From assembly GCA_963678705.1 (NCBI GenBank), contig CAVMBN010000184.1:1-64000 (forward strand): a stretch of DNA of 64,000 nt, in the 5' to 3' direction. The DNA is from Panorpa germanica (lineage: Eukaryota; Arthropoda; Insecta; Mecoptera; Panorpidae). Both the position numbers and the translations under genes were made by a program. Below are positions 51,406 to 60,919 of this stretch, one piece after another; the first letter of the stretch is position 1, and each line of letters opens with the position of its first letter. Under the pieces are notes generated by a model. The model saw only the letters and a program-made list of their open reading frames with translations. It was not told the origin of the DNA and did no database searches.

Positions 51406-52991
51406 TTATCGAACATTATTTTACAAACCGATTACCGTTTCATGAAAAGGCAACTATCTAAACGTTGTCCTCAGCGATCTGTAATGGGGCCTGAGCTCTG
51501 GAACATGGTATTCGACGAGAACTGTGTTTCTCACTCGAAAGGTTGTGTAGACATATGTTTTGCCAACGATAATGTGATCCTTATCGGTGCAAATAGTACA
51601 GAAACCCTAGAAAGCCGTTCTCGACCTGCTATATATAAAATCTGTAGTTTCTTGAAGCTACAAAGCTACGAAACAAATACAGTAACAACGAATGATAAAC
51701 TTGTAACACACCTTGCGCGTGTCACAAGGACGGAATGAAGCTTAAACTCGGCAACTATGCCGACACTATACAAGGGGGCATTTATGCTTATAGTTGTGTA
51801 TTGTGCTTCGGAATGGTATTACAGGATCAATCTTCCAGATATTCCATGCAAAGAACTATGTTATTGACAATGACGCGTTGTTGCAGAACTGTATCTACAA
51901 AAGTGGTGCAAGTGATATTGGGGACAATTCCTTTAGATTTAAAAATCACTCATGCACTTACTCAAGTACAAATTATGCTAGAACTGAAAAAATCAAATTT
52001 TGATGATTTAAAATTAATGCGACAAATTTCGAGGATTTAAAGTTAATGCGGCTGTAGGATAAAAGTCTGGAGACGATACCAAATATATTGCCAAAGAGAT
52101 GAATGCATATATGCATAAGCTCTGGCAAGACAGATGGGACTTAATACAAAAAGGAAGACCTACGTATTGGTTTACAAGGACGTTAATATTGCTTTGCAAC
52201 ACAAGTGGTTCCTATCTACTATGTGTGTGATCGGCTCCTGCTACTTTAGGTGAAAAAAGTGATTAAAAGTGAGAAATTAATTATGGAAAAAAATTAAATA
52301 AATTATATGAATACTTTTTCAAACGAAAAGTATTTAAGTTTGTTTTAAATTTGTGTTAATTTACCCTAAACAAAGTGTTTTTACAAAAGTTTGACAGTTG
52401 GAAACCAGTGTTTAAAACGAATTTTTTATTACGCGTACACGCGGTCTTATAAACATAACCTCAAATTTGTAACTTTGATGATTGATATAAGACATTAATA
52501 AGTGCGATAGACAAAAAAAGTGATAATAATTAGGTTAGTGTTAGTGCTAAAACATCAAGTGGTTTAAAATTCAAGAAATCTGTAGAGATATATAAGGAAG
52601 ACCTCATATAAACACTACAAATATACGGAAGACAAAAGGTTGCCGCCCACTATCAAGTAAGTCGAATAACATTAACTATAAATAATATTAAAACACAAGA
52701 ATTAGTTTATATAAATGCGTGTTTTAAATAATAATGAGAGTGTATTAATTGTTATAAGTGATTAAGTGAACAATATATGCGGTTTTCTTGGAAATAGTGA
52801 TTGATCGTTCATGAACATTCAATGGTAACAAACAAATGGTAAGTAAGTAGGCATAAGTACAAGTATGTATATGAGATATTTATAAAAATTCAGTGTGCCT
52901 TTGTTGATGTCCGGTGGCCAAGTGACCTTCAAAGAATTAGACCGGCAAAAACCTATAGGTACGTCTACTGCGCTATGGAAAACTATTTTCA
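51406..52991 (+). repeat. Satellite monomer 29
   Basis: Full length at 1586 bp; twin of monomer 31 at +3172 (TTTCATGAAAAGG, CTAAACGTTGTCC). Differences from its twin include GTTTAAAACG near 52410 and GATGATTGATAT near 52478. Confidence 0.95.
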
Positions 52992-54577
52992 TTGTCGAAC
53001 ATTATTTTACAAACCGATTACCGTTCTATGAAAAGGCAACTATCTAAAGGTTGTCCTCAGCGATCTGTAATGGGGCCTGAGCTCTGGAACATGGTATTCG
53101 ACGAGAACTGTGTTTCTCACTCGAAAGGTTGTGTAGACATATGTTTTGCCAACGATAATGTGATCCTTATCGGTGCAAATAGTACAGAAACCCTAGAAAG
53201 CCGTTCTCGACCTGCTATGTATAAAATCTGTAGTTTCTTGAAGCTACAAAGCTACGAAACAAATACAGTAACAACGAATGATAAACTTGTAACACTCCTT
53301 GCGCGTGTCACAAGGACGGAATGAAGCTTAAACTCAGCAACTATGCCGACACTATACAAGGGGGCATTTATGCTAATAGTTGTGTTTTGTGCTTCGGCAT
53401 GGTATTACAGGATCAATCTTCCAGATCTTCCATGCAAAGAACTATGTTATTGACGATGACGCGTTGTTGCAGAACTGTATCTACAGAAGTGGTGCAAGTG
53501 ATATTGGGAACAATTCCTTTAGATTTAAAAATCACTCATGCACTTACTCAAGTACAAATTACGCTAGAACTAAAAAAATCAAATTTTGATGATTTAAAAT
53601 TAATGCGACAAATTTCGAGGATTTAAAGTTAATGCGGCTGTAGGATAAAAGTCTGGAGACGATACCAAATATATTGCCAAAGAGATGAATGCATATATGC
53701 ATAAGCTCTGGCAAGACAGATGGGACTTAATACAAAAAGGAAGACCTACGTATTGGTTTACAAAGACGTTAATATTGCTTTGCAACACAAGTGGTTCCTA
53801 TCTACTATATGTGTGATCGGCTCCTGCTACTTTCGGTGAAAAAAGTGATTAAAAGTGAGAAATTATTTATGGAAAAAAATTAAATAAATTATATGAATAC
53901 TTTTTCAAACGAAAAGTATTTAAGTTTGTTTTAAATTTGTGTTAATTTACCCTAAACAAAGTGTTTTTACAAAAGTTTGACAGTTGGAAACCAGTGTTAA
54001 AAACGAATTTTTCATTACGCGTACACGCGGTCTTATAAACATAACCTCAAATTTGTAACTTTGATGTTTGATATAAGACAATAATAAGTGCGATAGACAA
54101 AAAAAGTGATAATAATTAGGTTAGTGTTAGTGCTAAAACATCAAGTGGTTTAAAATTCAAGAAATCTGAAGAGATATATAAGGAAGACCTCATATAAACA
54201 CTACAAATATACGGAAGACAAAAGGTTGCCGCCCACTATCAAGTAAGTCGAATAAAATTAACTATAAATAATAATAAAACACAAAAATTAGTTTATATAA
54301 ATGCGTGTTTTAAATAATAATGAGAGTGTATTAATTGTTATAAGTGATTAAGTGAACAATATATGCGGTTTTCTTGGAAATAGTGATTGATCGTTCATGA
54401 ACATTCATAGATAACAAACAAATGGTAAGTAAGTAGGCATAAGTACAAGTATGTATATGAGATATTTATATAAATTCAGTGTGCCTTTGTTGATGGCCGG
54501 TGGACAAGTGACCTTCAAAGAACTAGACCGGCAAAAACCTATAGGTACGTCTACTGCGCTATGGAGAACTATTTTCA
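52992..54577 (+). repeat. Satellite monomer 30
   Basis: Full length at 1586 bp; LINE part like monomers 32, 33 and 35 (CTATGTATAAAATC, GTTGTGTTTTGTGC). After the LINE part it has ACTATATGTGTG and CTTTCGGTG, shared with 33 and 35 but not 32. The tail is of the GATGGCCGG class. Confidence 0.95.
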
Positions 54578-56162
54578 TTATCGAACATTATTTTACAAAC
54601 CGATTACCGTTTCATGAAAAGGCAACTATCTAAACGTTGTCCTCAGCGATCTGTAATGGGGCCTGAGCTCTGGAACATGGTATTCGACGAGAACTGTGTT
54701 TCTCACTCGAAAGGTTGTGTAGACATATGTTTTGCCAACGATAATGTGATCCTTATCGGTGCAAATAGTACAGAAACCCTAGAAAGCCGTTCTCGACCTG
54801 CTATATATAAAATCTGTAGTTTCTTGAAGCTACAAAGCTACGAAACAAATACAGTAACAACGAATGATAAACTTGTAACACACCTTGCGCGTGTCACAAG
54901 GACGGAATGAAGCTTAAACTCGGCAACTATGCCGACACTATACAAGGGGGCATTTATGCTTATAGTTGTGTATTGTGCTTCGGAATGGTATTACAGGATC
55001 AATCTTCCAGATATTCCATGCAAAGAACTATGTTATTGACAATGACGCGTTGTTGCAGAACTGTATCTACAAAAGTGGTGCAAGTGATATTGGGGACAAT
55101 TCCTTTAGATTTAAAAATCACTCATGCACTTACTCAAGTACAAATTATGCTAGAACTGAAAAAATCAAATTTTGATGATTTAAAATTAATGCGACAAATT
55201 TCGAGGATTTAAAGTTAATGCGGCTGTAGGATAAAAGTCTGGAGACGATACCAAATATATTGCCAAAGAGATGAATGCATATATGCATAAGCTCTGGCAA
55301 GACAGATGGGACTTAATACAAAAAGGAAGACCTACGTATTGGTTTACAAGGACGTTAATATTGCTTTGCAACACAAGTGGTTCCTATCTACTATGTGTGT
55401 GATCGGCTCCTGCTACTTTAGGTGAAAAAAGTGATTAAAAGTGAGAAATTAATTATGGAAAAAAATTAAATAAATTATATGAATACTTTTTCAAACGAAA
55501 AGTATTTAAGTTTGTTTTAAATTTGTGTTAATTTACCCTAAACAAAGTGTTTTTACAAAAGTTTGACAGTTGGAAACCAGTGTTAAAACGAATTTTTTAT
55601 TACGCGTACACGCGGTCTTATAAACATAACCTCAAATTTGTAACTTTGATGTTTGATATAAGACATTAATAAGTGCGATAGACAAAAAAAGTGATAATAA
55701 TTAGGTTAGTGTTAGTGCTAAAACATCAAGTGGTTTAAAATTCAAGAAATCTGTAGAGATATATAAGGAAGACCTCATATAAACACTACAAATATACGGA
55801 AGACAAAAGGTTGCCGCCCACTATCAAGTAAGTCGAATAACATTAACTATAAATAATATTAAAACACAAGAATTAGTTTATATAAATGCGTGTTTTAAAT
55901 AATAATGAGAGTGTATTAATTGTTATAAGTGATTAAGTGAACAATATATGCGGTTTTCTTGGAAATAGTGATTGATCGTTCATGAACATTCAATGGTAAC
56001 AAACAAATGGTAAGTAAGTAGGCATAAGTACAAGTATGTATATGAGATATTTATAGAAATTCAGTGTGCCTTTGTTGATGTCCGGTGGCCAAGTGACCTT
56101 CAAAGAATTAGACCGGCAAAAACCTATAGGTACGTCTACTGCGCTATGGAAAACTATTTTCA
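54578..56162 (+). repeat. Satellite monomer 31
   Basis: 1585 bp; twin of monomer 29. GTTAAAACG near 55585 is one base shorter than the majority GTTAAAAACG. Tail of the majority class. Confidence 0.95.
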
Positions 56163-57008
56163 TTGTCGAACATTATTTTACAAACCGATTACCGTTCCAT
56201 GAAAAGGCAACTATCTAAAGGTTGTCCTCAGCGATCTGTAATGGGGCCTGAGCTCTGGAACATGGTATTCGACGAGAACTGTGTTTCTCACTCGAAAGGT
56301 TGTGTAGACATATGTTTTGCCAACGATAATGTGATCCTTATCGGTGCAAATAGTACAGAAACCCTAGAAAGCCGTTCTCGACCTGCTATGTATAAAATCT
56401 GTAGTTTCTTGAAGCTACAAAGCTACGAAACAAATACAGTAACAACGAATGATAAACTTGTAACACTCCTTGCGCGTGTCACAAGGACGGAATGAAGCTT
56501 AAACTCAGCAACTATGCCGACACTATACAAGGGGGCATTTATGCTAATAGTTGTGTTTTGTGCTTCGGCATGGTATTACAGGATCAATCTTCCAGATCTT
56601 CCATGCAAAGAACTATGTTATTGACGATAACGCGTTGTTGCAGAACTGTATCTACAGAAGTGGTGCAAGTGATATTGGGAACAATTCCTTTAGATTTAAA
56701 AATCACTCATGCACTTACTCAAGTACAAATTACGCTAGAACTAAAAAAATCAAATTTTGATGATTTAAAATTAATGCGACAAATTTCGAGGATTTAAAGT
56801 TAATGCGGCTGTAGGATAAAAGTCTGGAGACGATACCAAATATATTGCCAAAGAGATGAATGCATATATGCATAAGCTCTGGCAAGACAGATGGGACTTA
56901 ATACAAAAAGGAAGACCTACGTATTGGTTTACAAGGACGTTAATATTGCTTTGCAACACAAGTGGTTCCTATCTACTATGTGTGTGATCGGCTCCTGCTA
57001 CTTTAGGT
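56163..57008 (+). pseudogene. R1-clade LINE ORF2 3' fragment (reference copy in monomer 32)
   Basis: A dead piece of a non-LTR retrotransposon ORF2, whose product would be a reverse transcriptase that primes on nicked chromosomal DNA. Spread over the three forward frames, I see in R1 order: YFTNR just after 56180; KGCPQRSVMGPELWN (KGCPQ at 56217-56231), the RT box before the catalytic loop; FAND at 56316-56327, where R1 enzymes have Y/FADD; LARVTRTE at 56469-56492; TVSTEVVQVILGTIPLDLK at about 56645-56701; and LWQDRWDLIQKGRPTYWF at 56877-56930, the C-terminal helix motif. The endonuclease, the 5' RT and the terminal zinc knuckle are absent. A stop directly follows TRTE, and frames shift between blocks. 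Every monomer carries this piece at offsets +0 to about +845. The R1 clade is clear; the family within it (R1, TRAS, SART, Waldo) is not. Confidence 0.8.
56860..56873. repeat. 14-bp perfect palindrome ATGCATATATGCAT
   Basis: A perfect inverted repeat just upstream of the LWQDRW codons, present in nearly all monomers (for example 2523, 5696, 61618). It overlaps coding-derived sequence, so it may be incidental. Confidence 0.85.
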
Positions 57009-57066
57009 GAAAAAAGTGATTAAAAGTGAGAAATTAATTATGGAAAAAAATTAAATAAATTATATG

Positions 57067-57091
57067 AATACTTTTTCAAACGAAAAGTATT
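57067..57091. repeat. 25-bp stem-loop: AATACTTTT, 7-nt loop, AAAAGTATT
   Basis: A 9-bp perfect stem with loop TCAAACG sits about 60 bp after the LINE fragment and recurs in every full monomer. The stem bases stay intact while the loop varies (TTAAACG in monomers 3 and 13, TCGAACG in monomer 2, TCAAACA in monomers 16 and 22). Confidence 0.8.
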
Positions 57092-57203
57092 TAAGTTTGT
57101 TTTAAATTTGTGTTAATTTACCCTAAACAAAGTGTTTTTACAAAAGTTTGACAGTTGGAAACCAGTGTTAAAACGAATTTTTCATTACGCGTACACGCGG
57201 TCT

Positions 57204-57209
57204 TATAAA
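57204..57209 (+). promoter_or_regulatory. TATAAA, possible TATA box of the unit
   Basis: CTTATAAACATAACC follows the GC-containing block ACGCGTACACGCGG and is conserved in nearly all copies. It lies about 390 bp before a candidate splice donor. In AT-rich DNA a TATAAA is common by chance; the only support is its conservation and position. Confidence 0.25.
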
Positions 57210-57289
57210 CATAACCTCAAATTTGTAACTTTGATGTTTGATATAAGACATTAATAAGTGCGATAGACAAAAAAAGTGATAATAATTAG

Positions 57290-57487
57290 GTTAGTGTTAG
57301 TGCTAAAACATCAAGTGGTTTAAAATTCAAGAAATCTGTAGAGATATATAAGGAAGACCTCATATAAACACTACAAATATACGGAAGACAAAAGGTTGCC
57401 GCCCACTATCAAGTAAGTCGAATAACATTAACTATAAATAATATTAAAACACAAGAATTAGTTTATATAAATGCGTGTTTTAAATAA
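57290..57487 (+). pseudogene. Short frame resembling a helix-turn-helix (pipsqueak/transposase type)
   Basis: One forward frame reads KFKKSVEIYKEDLI, a stop, then TLQIYGRQKVAAHYQVSRITL and about 20 more codons. The pattern Y-x-E-D-L ... G-x-x-K-V-A-A-x-Y-x-V-S-R-x-T-L resembles the psq-type DNA-binding helix-turn-helix of BTB/pipsqueak proteins and pogo/Tigger-type transposases. It is conserved in most monomers, stop included. The match is by eye over about 40 residues and could be chance. A competing reading ends an exon at CAA before GTAAGT (about 57411). Confidence 0.3.
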
Positions 57488-57562
57488 TAATGAGAGTGTA
57501 TTAATTGTTATAAGTGATTAGGTGAACAATATATGCGGTTTTCTTGGAAATAGTGATTGATC

Positions 57563-57572
57563 GTTCATGAAC
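57563..57572. repeat. 10-bp palindrome GTTCATGAAC
   Basis: A perfect palindrome in the non-LINE part, about 30 bp before the candidate intron donor. Some copies carry GTTCATAAAC or GTTTATGAAC. Confidence 0.7.
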
Positions 57573-57594
57573 ATTCAATGGTAACAAACAAATG

Positions 57595-57649
57595 GTAAGT
57601 AAGTAGGCATAAGTACAAGTATGTATATGAGATATTTATAGAAATTCAG
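57595..57649 (+). other. Candidate 55-bp intron in the satellite unit
   Basis: GTAAGTAAGT, a full match to the 5' splice consensus, is followed 55 bp later by GAAATTCAG before TGTGCC. This size is typical of short insect introns. The donor follows CAAACAAATG, a plausible start context. Joined, the ATG would read into MCAFVDVRWPSDLQRIRPAK and onward, 46 codons, ending over the start of the LINE part. The arrangement recurs in most monomers (for example 3259, 52848, 62355). It is damaged in monomers 14 and 20, and the ATG is lost in monomer 6. There is no transcript evidence. Confidence 0.3.
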
Positions 57650-57747
57650 TGTGCCTTTGTTGATGTCCGGTGGCCAAGTGACCTTCAAAGAATTAGACCG
57701 GCAAAAACCTATAGGTACGTCTACTGCGCTATGGAAAACTATTTTCA

Positions 57748-59333
57748 TTGTCGAACATTATTTTACAAACCGATTACCGTTCCATGAAAAGGCAACTATC
57801 TAAAGGTTGTCCTCAGCGATCTGTAATGGGGCCTGAGCTCTGGAACATGGTATTCGACGAGAACTGTGTTTCTCACTCGAAAGGTTGTGTAGACATATGT
57901 TTTGCCAACGATAATGTGATCCTTATCGGTGCAAATAGTACAGAAACCCTAGAAAGCCGTTCTCGACCTGCTATGTATAAAATCTGTAGTTTCTTGAAGC
58001 TACAAAGCTACGAAACAAATACAGTAACAACGAATGATAAACTTGTAACACTCCTTGCGCGTGTCACAAGGACGGAATGAAGCTTAAACTCGGCAACTAT
58101 GCCGACACTATACAAGGGGGCATTTATGCTAATAGTTGTGTTTTGTGCTTCGGCATGGTATTACAGGATCAATCTTCCAGATCTTCCATGCAAAGAACTA
58201 TGTTATTGACGATGACGCGTTGTTGCAGAACTGTATCTACAGAAGTGGTGCAAGTGATATTGGGGACAATTCCTTTAGATTTAAAAATCACTCATGCACT
58301 TACTCAAGTACAAATTACGCTAGAACTGAAAAAATCAAATTTTGATGATTTAAAATTAATGCGACAAATTTCGAGGATTTAAAGTTAATGCGGCTGTAGG
58401 ATAAAAGTCTGGAGACGATACCAAATATATTGCCAAAGAGATGAATGCATATATGCATAAGCTCTGGTAAGACAGATGGGACTTAATACAAAAAGGAAGA
58501 CCTACGTATTGGTTTACAAGGACGTTAATATTGCTTTGCAACACAAGTGGTTCCTATCTACTATATGTGTGATCGGCTCCTGCTACTTTCGGTGAAAAAA
58601 GTGATTAAAAGTAAGAAATTATTTATGGAAAAAAATTAAATAAATTATATGAATACTTTTTCAAACGAAAAGTATTTAAGTTTGTTTTAAATTTGTGTTA
58701 ATTTACCCTAAACAAAGTGTTTTTACAAAAGTTTGACAGTTGGAAACCAGTGTTAAAAACGAATTTTTCATTACGCGTACACGCGGTCTTATAAACATAA
58801 CCTCAAATTTGTAACTTTGATGTTTGATATAAGACATTAATAAGTGCGATAGACAAAAAAAGTGATAATAATTAGGTTAGTGTTAGTGCTAAAACATCAA
58901 GTGGTTTAAAATTCAAGAAATCTGTAGAGATATATAAGGAAGACCTCATATAAACACTACAAATATACGGAAGACAAAAGGTTGCCGCCCACTATCAAGT
59001 AAGTCGAATAACATTAACTATAAATAATATTAAAACACAAGAATTAGTTTATATAAATGCGTGTTTTAAATAATAATGAGAGTGTATTAATTGTTATAAG
59101 TGATTAAGTGAACAATATATGCGGTTTTCTTGGAAATAGTGATTGATCGTTCATGAACATTCAATGGTAACAAACAAATGGTAAGTAAGTAGGCATAAGT
59201 ACAAGTATGTATATGAGATATTTATAGAAATTCAGTGTGCCTTTGTTGATGTCCGGTGGCCAAGTGACCTTCAAAGAATTAGACCGGCAAAAACCTATAG
59301 GTACGTCTACTGCGCTATGGAGAACTATTTTCA
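57748..59333 (+). repeat. Satellite monomer 33
   Basis: Full length at 1586 bp; practically identical to monomer 35 at +3172. Both have a stop in the LWQDRW motif (CTCTGGTAAGAC at about 58462 and 61634). Confidence 0.95.
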
Positions 59334-60919
59334 TTGTCGAACATTATTTTACAAACCGATTACCGTTCCATAAAAAAGCAACTATCTAAAGGTTGTCCTC
59401 AGCGATCTGTAATGGGGCCTGAGCTCTGGAACATGGTATTTGACGAGAACTGTGTTTCTCACTCGAAAGGTTGTGTAGACATATGTTTTGCCAACGATAA
59501 TATGATCCTTATCGGTGCAAACAGTACAGAAACCCTAGAAAGCCGTTCTCGACCTGCTATATATAAAATCTGTAGTTTCTTGAAACTACAAAGCTACGAA
59601 ACAAATACAGTAACAACGAATGATAAACTTGTAACACACCTTGCGCGTGTCACAAGGACGGAATGAATCTTAAACTCGGCAACTATGCCGACACTATACA
59701 AGGGGGCATTTATGCTAATAGTTGTGAATTGTGCTTCGGCATGGTATTACAAGATCAATCTTCCAGATCTTTCATGCAAAGAACTATGTTATTGACGATG
59801 ACGCGTTGTTGCAGAACTGTATCTACAGAAGTGGTGCAAGTGATATTGGGAATAATTCCTTTAGATTTAAAAATCACTCATGCACTTACTCAAGTACAAA
59901 TTACGCTAGAACTGAAAAAATCAAATTTTGATGATTTAAAATTAATGCGACAAATTTCGAGCATTTAAAGTTAATGCGGCTGTAGGATAAAAGTCTGGAG
60001 ACGATACCAAATATATTGCCAAAGAGATGAATGCATATATGCATAAGCTCTGGCAAGACAGATGGGACTTAATACAAAAAGATAGACCTACGTATTGGTT
60101 TACAAGGACGTTAATATTGCTTTGCAACACAAGTGGTTCCTATCTACTATGTGTGTGATCGGCTCCTGCTACTTTAGGTGAAAAAAGTGATTAAAAGTGA
60201 GAAATTAATTATTGAAAAAAATTAAATAAATTATATGAATACTTTTTCAAACGAAAAGTATTTAAGTTTGTTTTAATTTTGTGTTAATTTACCCTAAACA
60301 AAGTGTTTTTACAAAAGTTTGACAGGTGGAAACTAGTGTTAAAAACGAATTTTTCATTACGCGTACACGCGGTCTTATAAACATAACCTCAAATTTGTAA
60401 CTTTGATGTTTGATATAAGACATTAATAAGTGCGATAGACAAAAAAAGTGATAATAATTAGGTTAGTGTTAGTGCTAAAACATCAAGTGGTTTAAAATTC
60501 AAGAAATCTGTAGAGATATATAAGGAAGACCTCATATAAACACTACAAATATACGGAAGACAAAAGGTTGCCGCCCACTATCAAGTAAGTCGAATAACAT
60601 TAACTATAAATAATATTAAAACACAAGAATTAGTTTATATAAATGCGTGTTTTAAATAATAATGAGAGTGTATTAATTGTTATAAGTGATTAGGTGAACA
60701 ATATATGCGGTTTTCTTGGAAATAGTGATTGATCGTTCATGAACATTCAATGGTAACAAACAAATGGTAAGTAAGTAGGCATAAGTACAAGTATGTATAT
60801 GAGATATTTATAGAAATTCAGTGTGCCTTTGTTGATGTCCGGTGGCCAAGTGACCTTCAAAGAATTAGACCGGCAAAAACCTATAGGTACGTCTACTGCG
60901 CTATGGAAAACTATTTTCA
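59334..60919 (+). repeat. Satellite monomer 34
   Basis: Full length at 1586 bp; twin of monomer 36. Private variants of the pair include CCATAAAAAAGC, GATAATATGATCC, GACAGGTGGAAACTAG and AAAGATAGACC. Confidence 0.95.

Larger units (their letters stand above)
56163..57747 (+). repeat. Satellite monomer 32 (used here as reference copy)
   Basis: 1585 bp and close to the consensus. The sub-features of the unit are annotated once, on this copy: LINE fragment 56163-57008, palindromes, TATAAA, helix-turn-helix-like frame and candidate intron. Confidence 0.95.
57009..57747 (+). repeat. Non-LINE part of the satellite unit (reference copy)
   Basis: About 740 bp between the end of the LINE fragment and the next phase marker, with no similarity I recognise to LINE coding sequence. 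It is AT-rich and conserved as strongly as the LINE part. It contains a 25-bp stem-loop, an ACGCGTACACGCG block, a TATAAA, a TTAGGTTAG motif, a helix-turn-helix-like short frame and a possible short intron. It could be an LINE UTR, a captured piece of another element, or captured host gene sequence. I cannot decide. Confidence 0.6.
57175..60346 (+). repeat. Dimeric higher-order repeat, copy A (3172 bp)
   Basis: Runs from the tail of monomer 32 through monomer 33 and most of 34. Repeated directly at +3172 with no difference noticed, including private variants such as GATTAGGTGAAC, CTCTGGTAAGAC and CCATAAAAAAGC. Confidence 0.9.

Noticed and set aside
57187-57199. ACGCGTACACGCG as a CENP-B-like centromere box
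   Set aside because: It does not fit the CENP-B box consensus (TTCG-N4-A-N2-CGGG); only the GC-rich character is similar.
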